A stretch of 64,000 bases of DNA from Bin87 sp034423115 (GCA_034423115.1 DAOUJD010000033.1:1-64000), one strand, 5' to 3'; counted from the first letter of the stretch, positions 43,426 through 53,017 are shown. The notes: generated by a model from the letters alone, not told the origin. A program made the numbers and translations.

Positions 43426-44700
43426 ATGGCAATACTGAAACCCTTTCGCGGCTGCCGATTTGATCCCAGCGTGGTGGGCAACCTTTCCGACGTGATCTGC
43501 CCGCCCTACGACATGATCGGGCCGGAGCTGAAAACCGAGTTGCAGGGGCGCAGCCCGTACAACGCCGTGCACCTGGAGGGCGGCGAGCAGCCCGACCCGG
43601 TGGACCCGCAGGCAGGCTACCAGCAGGCGGCCCAACTATTCCGGCAGTGGCTGTCGGACGGCGCGCTGCACCAGGACGACGGGCCGTGTTTCTACCTGAT
43701 GCGCCACGCCTATGACTTCGGCGGGCGGCGTCGGCAGCACGTGGGGCTGTTCGCGGACGTGCTGGTGGAGGACTACGACGCGGGGGCGGTGCTGCCCCAC
43801 GAGTTCACGCGGGAGCCGGCGGTGCTCGACCGGGTGGCGCTGCTGGACGCGTGCCAGGCCCAGTTCAGCCCGATCATGTCGCTGTACCGCGACTCTGACG
43901 GCGACCTGCAACGCATCTTTGACGGCGTGCTGGAAAACGCGCCGGACGCCACGGGAACAACTCCGGCCGGCGGCAACGCGGAACTGTGGCGCATCGCCGA
44001 CGCTGAGACGCAGGCAGCCATCACCGACACCTTCGCCGGCCGGCCGGTGTTCCTGGCCGACGGGCACCACCGCTACGAGGCGGCGCTCCGCTACAGCCGG
44101 AGCCAGGCCGGCACGGCTGGCGACGCGGCGAGCAACTACGTGATGATGACGCTGGTAGAGTTCGACGACCCGGGGCTGCTCCTGCTGCCCTATCACCGGG
44201 TGGCCGGCGGGATGGACGACGAGCAGATGTCGGACGTGCGGGCGCTGATGGACGGGCTGTTCGACTCGCGACCGCTGGACCCCGACATCACGCCGGCCGG
44301 CGCGGTGGCCGAGGTGGCGCGGATGGGCGAGGACGCCCACTGCTTCGCGGTGTTCTGGAGCGACGGGCCGCCGACCCTGCATACCATGCGCGCCGGCGTG
44401 GGTTGGCAGAGTTGGGGTCAGTTGGCCGTGTCCGAGGCGTGGGTGCTGCAGGAGCGGGTGCTGGCGCCGGCGCTGGGGGACGCGCTGGGCGAGTGCATCG
44501 ACTACAGCCCCGACCACGACGGCATCGTGCAGCGGGTGAACCTGGGTGAGCAGCAGATGGCCATCCTGCTCAAGCCGTTCCCGCTGGAACCGTTCCGGCA
44601 GATCGTGAGCGCGGGCAACCGGCTGCCGCCCAAGTCAACATTCTTCTACCCCAAGCTGCCCACCGGCCTGGTCATCAACCGCCTGGACGGCAGCATCTAG
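43426..44700 (+). CDS. DUF1015 family protein (SerK-like kinase family)
   Basis: KPFRGCRFDPSVVGNLSDVICPPYDMI at the start and FLADGHHRYEAALRY near residue 205 are diagnostic for DUF1015. Characterised relatives include ADP-dependent serine kinase SerK, in which the conserved acidic and His residues act. The 424-residue length is typical. It is followed 16 bases later by a Uma2 gene. The enzymatic activity in this organism is not established. Confidence 0.88.
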   Translation: MAILKPFRGCRFDPSVVGNLSDVICPPYDMIGPELKTELQGRSPYNAVHLEGGEQPDPVDPQAGYQQAAQLFRQWLSDGALHQDDGPCFYLMRHAYDFGGRRRQHVGLFADVLVEDYDAGAVLPHEFTREPAVLDRVALLDACQAQFSPIMSLYRDSDGDLQRIFDGVLENAPDATGTTPAGGNAELWRIADAETQAAITDTFAGRPVFLADGHHRYEAALRYSRSQAGTAGDAASNYVMMTLVEFDDPGLLLLPYHRVAGGMDDEQMSDVRALMDGLFDSRPLDPDITPAGAVAEVARMGEDAHCFAVFWSDGPPTLHTMRAGVGWQSWGQLAVSEAWVLQERVLAPALGDALGECIDYSPDHDGIVQRVNLGEQQMAILLKPFPLEPFRQIVSAGNRLPPKSTFFYPKLPTGLVINRLDGSI

Positions 44701-44716
44701 GCCGGGAGGATGCGCC

Positions 44717-45319
44717 ATGACCACAACTGTCGCGCCACCAGTAATTTCGCCGACCGAACATGAATGTGGCCGTTCCCGCCGGCTGTTCACCGTGGACGAG
44801 CTCCACGTCATGGACGCGGCCGGCATATTTGACAACGGTGAGCGCATCGAACTGCTGGATGGGGAGATTATCGTAATGCCGCCAATCGGGGACCCCCATG
44901 CTGATGGAACCGATCGACTGGGAGGAGACCTAACCTACACACTCCACGGCAGGGCACGAGTACGTGTCCAAGGGCCGGTGAGGATCAACGACGACAATTT
45001 GTTGCAACCTGACGTCGCCGTTCTCCTATTGCGTGAGGACTATCATCGTCGGGCGCCCACGCCGGCGGATGTGCTGCTGCTGATCGAGGTGGCCGACACG
45101 TCGCTGGAGTTTGACCGGGAGGTGAAGTTGACGCGGTATGCCGCCGCCGGTATCCCCGAGGTGTGGATCGTGAACCTGCGGATGCGTCAGGTGGAGGGCC
45201 ACTCGGATCCGGTGGACGGGACGTACCGCAGCCGGCGAGTGGTGACGGCGGAGGGGCGCATCGGCCCACTGGCGTTTCCGGACGTTGCGCTGGCGGTGTC
45301 CGATTTCCTGCTGGAATGA
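44717..45319 (+). CDS. Uma2-family (DUF820) endonuclease-like protein
   Basis: GGGAGG precedes ATG 44717. LLDGEIIVMPPIGDPHADGTDRL, LQPDVAVLL and PADVLLLIEVADTSLEFDREVKLTRYAAAGIPEVWIVNL are the Uma2 core with its PD-(D/E)xK-like acidic residues and Lys. The 200-residue length is standard. Unlike the 11.2-kb relative it has no coiled-coil tail. Confidence 0.9.
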   Translation: MTTTVAPPVISPTEHECGRSRRLFTVDELHVMDAAGIFDNGERIELLDGEIIVMPPIGDPHADGTDRLGGDLTYTLHGRARVRVQGPVRINDDNLLQPDVAVLLLREDYHRRAPTPADVLLLIEVADTSLEFDREVKLTRYAAAGIPEVWIVNLRMRQVEGHSDPVDGTYRSRRVVTAEGRIGPLAFPDVALAVSDFLLE

Positions 45320-45417
45320 CGCCGCAGGATGACCGTTAGGGGGTAAATTTAGGGCGCGTTGTTGAGTTCTCAGGAAGCAGGTGGCAGCAGCGTCAAATGG
45401 CGCGTTGACCCCGCCGC

Positions 45418-45446
45418 TTGTTTGGCCTGTCAACCTTTGTTACAAT
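45418..45446 (+). promoter_or_regulatory. Promoter candidate for dienelactone hydrolase
   Basis: TTGTTT (45418-45423), 17 bases, and TACAAT (45441-45446) lie about 95 bases before the ATG. There is no known operator nearby. Confidence 0.5.
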
Positions 45447-45542
45447 TCCGGCGCACGAAAGGCACGGACGGTGGAAGGCGACTAAACGCCGACTTCACGC
45501 CGCACCAGCGTCCTTTGCGTAACCAATGGAGGAGGAGATACT

Positions 45543-46331
45543 ATGCCGTCGTTCTGGGAAAATATCCGCATGCCAGACCCCACGGGCGAGCGCGAATCGG
45601 GGGCCAACATTGCCGAAGGCGGTGACATGGCCGCTTACGTCAGCTTTCCGCCGCCAAGCGTGGGCACCAACCTGCCCGCCGTCATCGTCGTCCAGGAAGC
45701 TTTTGGCGTCAACCGGCACATCCAGCGCGTCGCGGACCAGTTTGCCGCGGAAGGCTACGTAGCCGTGGCGCCGGCCCTGTTCCACAGGAACGAGCGCAAC
45801 CCCAACCCCAGCCTGGGTTACACCCCCGATGACTTTGACGCCGCCATCAACACCTACATGCCCGAATTGACCGGCGGGGGCATCATCGCCGACATCAACG
45901 CCACCATAGACTACCTGCAGCGCACGTATCCCCGCACCCGCGGACAGAAGATCGGAATCGTCGGGTACTGCATGGGCGGCCGCGTGGTCTATCTCGCCGC
46001 CAGCTCCTGCGATGGCCTGAGCGCCGGCGTCGTTTACTACGGCGGCGCGATCCTGGCCGCTTACGGCGACGGCGTGACCCCGATCGACGGGACTGCCAGC
46101 ATCAACATTCCGCTGATGGGCAACTTCGGCGATACGGACGGGAACCCGACACCGGATGACGTGGCGCAGATTTCGGCGGCGCTGACCGCAGCCGGAAAGG
46201 CGCACGACTTCAAGTCGTATCCCGACGCCGGCCACGGCTTCAACTGCGACGACCGCGACAGCTACAACGAGGCTGCCGCGTCCGACGCGCAGGCCCGCAC
46301 CGTGGCGTTCTTCAACGAACACCTGAAGTAA
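45543..46331 (+). CDS. Dienelactone hydrolase family protein
   Basis: GGAGGAGGAG precedes ATG 45543. The alpha/beta fold has its nucleophile Cys143 in GYCMGG, Glu52 in QEAFG, and a late GHGF with the catalytic His. The intermediate Asp is probably in GDTDGNPTPDD. Such enzymes open enol-lactones in chlorocatechol or related ring-cleavage pathways, which would fit the aromatic-oxidation genes elsewhere in the window. No chlorocatechol dioxygenase is seen beside it. Confidence 0.92.
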   Translation: MPSFWENIRMPDPTGERESGANIAEGGDMAAYVSFPPPSVGTNLPAVIVVQEAFGVNRHIQRVADQFAAEGYVAVAPALFHRNERNPNPSLGYTPDDFDAAINTYMPELTGGGIIADINATIDYLQRTYPRTRGQKIGIVGYCMGGRVVYLAASSCDGLSAGVVYYGGAILAAYGDGVTPIDGTASINIPLMGNFGDTDGNPTPDDVAQISAALTAAGKAHDFKSYPDAGHGFNCDDRDSYNEAAASDAQARTVAFFNEHLK

Positions 46332-46357
46332 GCGACCGGGTCAATCCGCTTGAACCG

Positions 46358-46387
46358 CGGCCCCCTTGTCAGTGCGCAGGGGGGCCG
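46358..46387 (+). terminator. Hairpin after dienelactone hydrolase
   Basis: CGGCCCCCT (46358-46366) pairs with AGGGGGGCCG (46378-46387). A weak T-containing tract (TTAGCATGTTT) follows. It is a moderately convincing terminator. Confidence 0.55.
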
Positions 46388-46442
46388 TTAGCATGTTTCA
46401 AAGATGCCCTTTGGCCGAGTGGTTACCGCGGGAGTCATACCA

Positions 46443-46751
46443 ATGAGCACGCTCAAGGAAAACATCGCCGCCTACGAGGCGATGCAGGACGATCTGGAAC
46501 TGGACTACTTCGGCAAGTGGGTCGTGTTCTACGACGAGGCGCTGGCCGGTTCTTACGAAACGTCCGAGGATGCGGTTAACGATGCCATGACGCGGTTCGG
46601 TCGCGGCCCGTACCTGATAAAGCAGGTGGGTGAGCCGCCGCTGCGGGGGTTCTGGCATCCGACTTGGGGGGCCGTATCGCCCGAATCTCCTCTGCCACAA
46701 GGGTTCTGGCATCCGACCTGGGGGGCCGTACCGGAACGTGCCGACGATTGA
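46443..46751 (+). CDS. DUF5678-like small protein with duplicated C-terminal motif
   Basis: GGGAG precedes ATG 46443. EAMQDDLELDYFGKWVVFYDEALAGSYETSEDAVNDAMTRFGRGPYLIKQVGEP resembles DUF5678 proteins, which often precede retropepsin-like genes. The end carries GFWHPTWGAV twice, from a 54-base tandem duplication (46647-46676 and 46701-46730). The last 14 bases overlap the protease gene. Confidence 0.7.
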   Translation: MSTLKENIAAYEAMQDDLELDYFGKWVVFYDEALAGSYETSEDAVNDAMTRFGRGPYLIKQVGEPPLRGFWHPTWGAVSPESPLPQGFWHPTWGAVPERADD

Positions 46752-47196
46752 TTGCGGTTTTGAGAACCGCCCCGACCAATTGGTGCGCGTTGGCCCTACA
46801 ACCTTGGTCCAAATCGGGTACGACCCCGACTATGAGTCGGGCAATAACTCACAGGGCGCTTTGCCAGCGGCACGTGTCACGGCCCTGTTGGATACCGGAG
46901 CGACCGCTACCTGCATCGACGATGCCCTCGCGATGGAATTGAATTTACCCATCTTCGAACAGGAGAGTGTTTCCGGTGTTCACGGAATCGCGATGATGAC
47001 CAGATATCGCGCCCAAATCCACTTGGCTGAACTCGACACCACCTTGTCCGGTGCATTCTTTGGGGCTCATCTCAGCGCTGGCGGCCAGCCTTACTTGGCT
47101 ATCATCGGCAGGGATTTCCTGCGCCACTTCCAGCTGATTTACGACGGACGAACCGGAGCGGTTTCGCTGAGCAACGAGATTGACCCCAGGCCATAG
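46738..47196 (+). CDS. Retropepsin-like aspartic protease
   Basis: GTG 46738 is the first start in frame after the upstream gene and gives 152 residues. VTALLDTGATATCIDDALA holds the catalytic D-T-G motif; LAIIGRDFLRHFQLIYDGRTGAVSL is the later conserved strand. As in retroviral-type proteases it should work as a dimer. The DUF5678-like gene overlaps it and is probably its partner. The substrate is unknown. Confidence 0.82.
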   Translation: MPTIDCGFENRPDQLVRVGPTTLVQIGYDPDYESGNNSQGALPAARVTALLDTGATATCIDDALAMELNLPIFEQESVSGVHGIAMMTRYRAQIHLAELDTTLSGAFFGAHLSAGGQPYLAIIGRDFLRHFQLIYDGRTGAVSLSNEIDPRP

Positions 47197-47382
47197 CCCT
47201 CGCAGCGTTTCCCACCCCGGCCTCCTCCTGCGATTGTTGGAGGGGGTTTGGTTGTCACATTAATTTTACGGAACCTTTACCGTCCATTAATTTCGCGGCA
47301 ATAGGGGCGCAACACCGACCTTTTACATTGATGGGGCGAATTCGCGAATACGTGGCCCGCCGGCCGCAGGGAGCAACCCCTC

Positions 47383-48879
47383 ATGAACAAAGTCGAAGCG
47401 CTCAAAGCCGAGAAAGACGGACTGGACATCTTGAACGACATTCCCAACTTCAGCAAGGAGGGTTGGGAATCCATCCCCGCGGATGACCGGGACCGCCTCA
47501 AGTGGGCCGGCATCTTCTTCCGACGGCAGACTCCAGGCCGGTTCATGATGCGCATCCGGATTTCCAACGGCATCAGCAACTCGGCCCAGTTCCGCGCCAT
47601 CGCCGGCATCAGCGACGACTACGGCAAGAGGTTCGCCGACCTCACCACGCGCCAGCAGATTCAGTTGCGCGAGTTCAGCATCGAGCAGGTGCCGGATATC
47701 TGGCGGCGCTTGGACGACGTTGGCCTGATCTCGCTGCAAACGGGCATGGACAACATCCGAACCGTCGTGGGCTGCCCGGCAGCCGGCCTGACTCCCCACG
47801 AGTTGCTGGACGCATCACCCATCGCCCGCGAGTTCACCGACATGTTCGTGGGCAACCGGGAGTACACCAACCTGCCGCGCAAGTTCAACGTCACCATCAC
47901 GGGATGCCTGGAAAACTGCACCCACGTTGCCACCCAGGACATCGCCATGACTCCGGCCGTCAAGACGGTTGAGGGTCAGGAAATCGTCGGGTTCAACGTG
48001 GCGGTGGGCGGCAAGATGGGGTCCGGAGGCTACACGCCAAACACGCCGCTGGATCTGTTCGTAAGGCCCGAAGAAGCCGCCGAAATCTGCAACCACATCG
48101 TGCTGATCTTCCGCGACCACGGTTCACGCGAAGCCCGCAACAAGGTGCGCCTGGCTTTCCTGATTGCCGAGTGGGGAGCCGAAAGGTTCCGCGCCGAAAT
48201 CGAAGCGCGGGCGGGACGTACGCTGTTGTCCGCCGGCAGGGACGCCGCGACAGATAACCACACGAGCCACATCGGGATCTTCCCACAGAAGCAGGCCGGC
48301 CTGAACTACGTGGGCCTGTGTGTACCGGTGGGTCGCATCACCACGGCGCAACTGCAGGGCGTGGCCGACCTGGCCGACGAGTACGGGGACGGTGAAATTC
48401 GTATCACGCCGGAGCAGAACCTGATCATCCCCAACGTACCCGACGAACGGCTGGAAGCGCTGACTGGCGAACCATTGCTGCAAACTTTGTCCTATCGGCC
48501 GTCGAACATCACGCGGGGAACGGTGAGCTGCACCGGCATCGATTACTGCCACTTCTCGCTGATCGAGACCAAGGAGCGCGCCACGGAAACGGCCCGCGTG
48601 CTGGAACAGCGGCTGCCCAATATCGGCCCGGTGTCGCTGTATTGGTCCGGCTGTGCCAACGGGTGCGCCAACCACGCCCTGGCGGACATCGGTCTGGTGG
48701 GCAAGCGAGTACGAATCGACGACGAAATCGTGGAGGCGGTGGACATCTACCGGGGAGGCGCAGCGGCACGCGCCACTAATGGCAAGCCCCCGGTGCCGGT
48801 GATGAGCAACGTCGCCTGTTCAGATCTGCCCCAGGTGCTGGAAGAGATGCTGACGCGACAGGAAGGCGACGTTTGCTGA
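47383..48879 (+). CDS. nirA: Ferredoxin-type nitrite/sulfite reductase (NirA-like)
   Basis: Siroheme and [4Fe-4S] ligands are all present: C383-x5-C389 (CTGIDYC) and C424-x3-C428 (CANGC). LKWAGIFFRRQTPGRFMMRIRISNG and LTTRQQIQLREF are the two ferrodoxin-like half-domain motifs, and the protein has the usual two-repeat layout. It catalyses six-electron reduction of nitrite to ammonia or sulfite to sulfide. Which one applies cannot be told here, because no nitrate or sulfate gene is beside it. Confidence 0.9.
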   Translation: MNKVEALKAEKDGLDILNDIPNFSKEGWESIPADDRDRLKWAGIFFRRQTPGRFMMRIRISNGISNSAQFRAIAGISDDYGKRFADLTTRQQIQLREFSIEQVPDIWRRLDDVGLISLQTGMDNIRTVVGCPAAGLTPHELLDASPIAREFTDMFVGNREYTNLPRKFNVTITGCLENCTHVATQDIAMTPAVKTVEGQEIVGFNVAVGGKMGSGGYTPNTPLDLFVRPEEAAEICNHIVLIFRDHGSREARNKVRLAFLIAEWGAERFRAEIEARAGRTLLSAGRDAATDNHTSHIGIFPQKQAGLNYVGLCVPVGRITTAQLQGVADLADEYGDGEIRITPEQNLIIPNVPDERLEALTGEPLLQTLSYRPSNITRGTVSCTGIDYCHFSLIETKERATETARVLEQRLPNIGPVSLYWSGCANGCANHALADIGLVGKRVRIDDEIVEAVDIYRGGAAARATNGKPPVPVMSNVACSDLPQVLEEMLTRQEGDVC

Positions 48880-48905
48880 CGTGATCGGCACTGCGAAACG
48901 ATTTG

Positions 48906-48928
48906 GGGGCAGGTTTGAATCCTGCCCC
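48906..48928. repeat. REP3-type palindrome
   Basis: GGGGCAGG..CCTGCCCC with a 7-base loop lies between the convergent reductase and amidase genes. Confidence 0.75.
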
Positions 48929-48961
48929 TACTCGTTGGCAAACCCCTGGATCGCGGAGAGT

Positions 48962-50380
48962 TCAGGACACGGGCGGGCGGTGTTGGCTCCAAGGCTGGGC
49001 GTCCTCGAAGGCAGCCATGGCGCGGAGCACGCGGCCCTCGGCTCCGGCGGGGCCCACCAGGTGCAGGCCGATGGGCAGGCCGGCTGCTGAAAATCCACAG
49101 GGTACGCTGGCCGCCGTCTGGCCGCTCATGTTGATGGGGAAGGTGAAGGGCAGGTAGCCCCACCAGGGATCTACCGAACGGCCGGCGATGGTGGTGGGAT
49201 GCTCGCCGATGGGGAAGGCAGTTACGGCCATGGCTGGCGTGAGCAGCAGGTCGTAGGTGTTGAAGAAATCCGCGAAGCGACGCTTGTGCCGGTCAACGTA
49301 GGCCAGGGCGCGGGACAGGTCGGCGGCGGAGTATTGGGACGCAGCGTCGTACGTGTTGCGGACGTAGTGGGTAAGTTCGTCGCGGCGTTCGGGATAGAGA
49401 TCGATGTTGGAGGTGTAGGAGGCGGTGCCGAACACGGTGGCGAAGGCCGGGAACGGGTCGCTCTCGATCTCGGGGGCGGCCTCCTCGACGATGGCGCCCA
49501 TCTCCTGGAACACCTGGGCGGCGGCGCGGGTTACCTGCACCACCTCGGGGTCAACGGCGGCATAGCCAAAGTCGTCGCTCCAGGCGATCCGCCAACCCTG
49601 AACGCCGCCCTTCAACGCTGTGGTGTAGTCGGGCGGCGTGTCTGTCATGGTGTTGGGGTCGCGGGAGTCGGGGCCGGCCAGCACCTGCAAGAGCATGGCG
49701 GTATCGGCCACCGTGCGGCTCATGGGACCCGACTGGGAGAAGTGGTTGACCGCGGGGCCACCGTATCCGCCGTAGCGGGGCACGCGACCGTGGGACGGTT
49801 TGATGCCGGTGACGCCGCTGAAACTGGACGGAATGCGGATGCTGCCGCCGCCGTCACTGCCGGTGGCCAGGGTGCAGAGGCCGGCGGCTAAGGCAGACGC
49901 CGCCCCGCCGCTGCTGCCACCTGGAGTGTAGTCGGTGTTCCACGGATTGCGGCAGGGATCGCTGACCAGGTTCTCGGTGGTGCCGGACTGGCCGAACTCA
50001 GGTGTGTTGGTCTTGCCCAGGATGATTGCGCCGGCGGCCTTGACGCGCTCGACGACGATGGAATCCATGTCGGGCACGCGGTCGCGGAATATGGCGGAAC
50101 CCATGGTGGTGGTCACGCCCTTGGTGAGTTCCAGGTCCTTGATAGAGATAGGGATGCCGTGGAGCGGGCCGAGGCTGTCGCCGCGTTGCACGGCCTCATC
50201 GGCGGCACGGGCGTCAGCGAGGGCCTGGTCGGGGCAGAGGGCGAGGTAGGCGCTGAGGCGTGGGTTGAGTTCCTCAATGCGCTGGTAGAAAAACTCGGTG
50301 AGTTCGACGGAGGAGATATCTCCATCGGCGATCATGCGTCGGATTTCGGTGGCGGGTGCGAAGGCGAGTTCGGAGTCCAT
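48962..50380 (-). CDS. Amidase-signature family amidohydrolase
   Basis: The Ser-cisSer-Lys triad is visible: K in GIPISIKDLELTKG, then GGSSGGAASALAAGLCTLATGSDGGGSIRIPSSFSGVTGIKPSHGRVP. The 472 residues and C-terminal FPINMSGQTAASVPCGFSAAGLPIGLHLVG fit GatA-like amidases. As no gatB or gatC accompanies it, it is more likely a catabolic amidase than the tRNA amidotransferase subunit. Confidence 0.9.
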   Translation of the reverse strand: MDSELAFAPATEIRRMIADGDISSVELTEFFYQRIEELNPRLSAYLALCPDQALADARAADEAVQRGDSLGPLHGIPISIKDLELTKGVTTTMGSAIFRDRVPDMDSIVVERVKAAGAIILGKTNTPEFGQSGTTENLVSDPCRNPWNTDYTPGGSSGGAASALAAGLCTLATGSDGGGSIRIPSSFSGVTGIKPSHGRVPRYGGYGGPAVNHFSQSGPMSRTVADTAMLLQVLAGPDSRDPNTMTDTPPDYTTALKGGVQGWRIAWSDDFGYAAVDPEVVQVTRAAAQVFQEMGAIVEEAAPEIESDPFPAFATVFGTASYTSNIDLYPERRDELTHYVRNTYDAASQYSAADLSRALAYVDRHKRRFADFFNTYDLLLTPAMAVTAFPIGEHPTTIAGRSVDPWWGYLPFTFPINMSGQTAASVPCGFSAAGLPIGLHLVGPAGAEGRVLRAMAAFEDAQPWSQHRPPVS

Positions 50381-50428
50381 AATGCGATCCTGTTGATGGT
50401 CGGTGCCTGAGATTGTGCTAAGCAGGGT

Positions 50429-50836
50429 TTACTCGGATTCGTCTTTAACCGTTTCTCCGGAAATTATCCTGACCTGTTCCGGTGTGAGGGGCACGCCCAG
50501 TTTGGCCATTTCGCGTTGGATACGCTCGCGCTCTGCTTGCCGGCTTTGCATGTCCCTTTTTATGTCCCTTTTTTCAGCCCACGCTTTTACAGTCTCTCTC
50601 GCCGCGAAAAACACTATCATTCCTCCGTAGAACACCATCGACGTGGGAAACAGCAGCAGCGTCGCGACTATGATGATCCCGTCGTCCCACTCCGTCAGCG
50701 ACGTGAGATGACCCAACAACGGCGAACCATCGCATCCCGCACAGCCCGCAAGCAACACCGTAACCAGCATGCTGACGCTGATCGACACTGCCCCGTCAAA
50801 AAATCGCCACGTTAGGCGGTTCCCCTCGTCTCGCAT
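50429..50836 (-). CDS. Membrane protein with C-terminal coiled coil, unknown
   Basis: Two hydrophobic segments (AVSISVSMLVTVLLAGCAGC and GIIIVATLLLFPTSMVFYGGMIVFFAA) are followed by a highly charged helix (KAWAEKRDIKRDMQSRQAERERIQREMAKLG). The first could be a lipoprotein-like signal. Function unknown. Confidence 0.55.
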   Translation of the reverse strand: MRDEGNRLTWRFFDGAVSISVSMLVTVLLAGCAGCDGSPLLGHLTSLTEWDDGIIIVATLLLFPTSMVFYGGMIVFFAARETVKAWAEKRDIKRDMQSRQAERERIQREMAKLGVPLTPEQVRIISGETVKDESE

Positions 50837-51009
50837 TGTATCATCCTAGCGTGGGCGTCTCCCTTTTTTGGGTTGACAATCTACCACTCCCGCTGTCTGA
50901 CATCCCCCGTTTCGCCACGCCGGAGCGTCACCAATTTTTGGCAAATCGGAACGGTGATCGTTGGCAGGATCGTGTATAGTAGGCGTCCGTTGCGCCGGCC
51001 AGGGGAATC

Positions 51010-52038
51010 ATGGTGCGGGCGCTGCTTGCTTTGATCATGGCTACCGTTGGAATCATCGCAAACCCCGCCGCCAGCAAGGACATACGCCGGCTGGTAGCGC
51101 AGGGCCGCGTGGTGCCTGACTGGGAGAAGGTGAACACCGTCCGGAGGGCGCTGATCGGGCTGCAATCCACCGAGGTTGACAAGGTGGTGGCGATGCCCGA
51201 CAGCGGGAATCTGTGTCGTAGGGCTGCCGACGATTCGGGCATCAGCATACCGCTGGAGATGCTGCCAATGTCGCCGCTGTACACCGAGGGGGACACGACC
51301 CGGGCAGCAGCGATGATGGCGGAAATGGGCGTGGGATGCCTGATCACGCTGGGCGGCGACGGCACCAACCGGGCGGTGGCAGTGGGAACCAACCAGATAC
51401 CGGTGGTGGCGATCTCCACGGGCACCAACAATATATTCCCGGTGATGGTGGAGGGCACGCTGGCCGGGATTGCCGCAGGGCTGATCGCATCGGGACGGCT
51501 CAGCGCGAACGACGCCGCGATAGTCAGCAAGACACTGCACATCCACGTGAACGGCGAGCCGACGGAACTGGCGCTGGTGGACGTCGCGGTCTCGCGCGAA
51601 CGGTACGTGGCGACCCGAGCAATATGGGACCTGCGCACCGTGTATGAGGTGTTTTTGACTCGCGCGGAGCCGGCCGGCATCGGCCTGTCGTCCATCGGCG
51701 GGCGGCTGCATCCCCTGTCGCTGGCCGACGTGGGCGGGCTACACTACCGTCTCGCGGGGCCAGACGCGGATCCGGACGGCTCATCCACGGTGATTGCGCC
51801 GGTGGCTCCGGGCATGGTGGAGCCGGCGACGATCGCGAGGTGGGACCTGCTGCACGAGGGCGTTCCCGTGTCATTGCAACGGCGCTATTGCACCATCGCC
51901 CTGGACGGCGAACGGTCGCTGGTGCTGAGTCCCGATGACGCCGTGGAGGTGGTGCTGGCGCGGGATGGGCCGCCGGTGGTGCAGGTGCAGCGGGCGCTAT
52001 TGCGGGCGGCGCAACTGGGTCTGTTCAACCACCCCTGA
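51010..52038 (+). CDS. AcoX/ATP-NAD kinase-like protein
   Basis: ATG 51010 has AGGGG upstream; family alignment would also allow ATG 51040. IIANPAASKDIRRLVAQG and the kinase loop LITLGGDGTNRAVAVG with ISTGTNNIFP define the ATP-NAD kinase-like AcoX family. AcoX accompanies acetoin catabolism elsewhere, with an unproven catalytic role. The next gene begins on its last base. Confidence 0.85.
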   Translation: MVRALLALIMATVGIIANPAASKDIRRLVAQGRVVPDWEKVNTVRRALIGLQSTEVDKVVAMPDSGNLCRRAADDSGISIPLEMLPMSPLYTEGDTTRAAAMMAEMGVGCLITLGGDGTNRAVAVGTNQIPVVAISTGTNNIFPVMVEGTLAGIAAGLIASGRLSANDAAIVSKTLHIHVNGEPTELALVDVAVSRERYVATRAIWDLRTVYEVFLTRAEPAGIGLSSIGGRLHPLSLADVGGLHYRLAGPDADPDGSSTVIAPVAPGMVEPATIARWDLLHEGVPVSLQRRYCTIALDGERSLVLSPDDAVEVVLARDGPPVVQVQRALLRAAQLGLFNHP

Positions 52039-52781
52039 TGCTGGCCGGCTGGGAGTTGGTCGTCGGCCTGGCGGCGCTGCTGCTGGGTTCGTTCGTTTTC
52101 AGCGCGGTGGGTTTCGGGATGGCGCTGGCGATGGCGCCGATACTGCTGCTGATACTGGAGCCGCAGCAGGTGGTGGTGCTGGCCAACTCGATGATCGTGC
52201 TGGCTACGGTGATGATCCTGGCACAAACCTGGCGGCATTACCGATGGAGACAGTCGCGGCTGTTCGTGGTGGCCGGACTGCCGCCGGTACCGTTGGGTGT
52301 ATTCCTGTTGAGTACTGCCGCGCCAACGGTGCTGCGGACGGCGATCGCCGGTCTTATCTTGGTGATTGCCCTATTGATGCTGTTCGACGTGCGGCTGCCC
52401 GGGGCCCGGACACGTGGGGGCGCGGTCGGTTTCGGATTCACGACGACGCTGCTGACCACCACGCTAAGCATCGGCGGTTTTGTGGCCGGCATCTACGCTA
52501 TCGAGCAAGACTGGTCCCGGGAGCAGATGCGGGCAACGCTGGCGGTGTATTTCCTGCTGGCGGGAGCGCTGGGTCTCGCGCTGTACGCGGTGACGGGGTT
52601 GCTCTCACGGGAGATGGTGTACGACATTGGTGTCGGCGCGCCGGCGGTGGTTGTGGGGGCGCTGGCGGGCGGTTGGTTATCGCGACGGATGAGCCTGGAG
52701 GTGTTCCGCTACGCCGCTCTGTTTGTGATCATCGGTGGATGCCTGGCGCTGTTGGGACGGGAGGTGTGGCGATTAGCATGA
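52038..52781 (+). CDS. TSUP-family (TauE/SafE) membrane exporter
   Basis: It starts on the last base of the AcoX-like stop (TGATG). Seven to eight membrane spans are visible, with the TSUP repeats ..GSFVFSAVGFGMALAMAPILL and TTTLSIGGFVAGIYA. The family exports sulfite, sulfoacetate or similar anions. Coupling to an AcoX-like kinase suggests a small joint function that is not known. Confidence 0.87.
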   Translation: MLAGWELVVGLAALLLGSFVFSAVGFGMALAMAPILLLILEPQQVVVLANSMIVLATVMILAQTWRHYRWRQSRLFVVAGLPPVPLGVFLLSTAAPTVLRTAIAGLILVIALLMLFDVRLPGARTRGGAVGFGFTTTLLTTTLSIGGFVAGIYAIEQDWSREQMRATLAVYFLLAGALGLALYAVTGLLSREMVYDIGVGAPAVVVGALAGGWLSRRMSLEVFRYAALFVIIGGCLALLGREVWRLA

Positions 52782-52818
52782 CGTCTGATCGAATACAGGC
52801 CAATCCTCACGAATAGGG

Positions 52819-53010
52819 TTACTGCCTGTTCAATTCGAACACAATCACTTGACAAGCATTCCCGGCGCTGTCCATTCCTGGTTCGTAGTGGTAACCATCG
52901 CAACGATATGCTCTTTCATATCGAACATTCCTACGTGATTCGGACTGGAACAGGTGAAGCGTTTTTCCGTCGGAGACGTGATTCGCTATTGCTCTGTTGA
53001 TTTGCGTCAG
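52819..53010 (-). pseudogene. Fragment resembling the C-terminal end of a restriction-type (SRA/YDG-like) protein
   Basis: INRAIANHVSDGKTLHLFQSESRRNVRYERAYRCDGYHYEPGMDSAGNACQVIVFEL resembles the VRY..G...D..G..R..IVFEL end of SRA-like modules in modification-dependent nucleases. It has no start codon of its own. Its 5' side abuts the thioredoxin reductase stop, so it is a truncated remnant. Its base composition is AT-richer than its surroundings. Confidence 0.5.
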
Positions 53011-53017
53011 ATGTACG

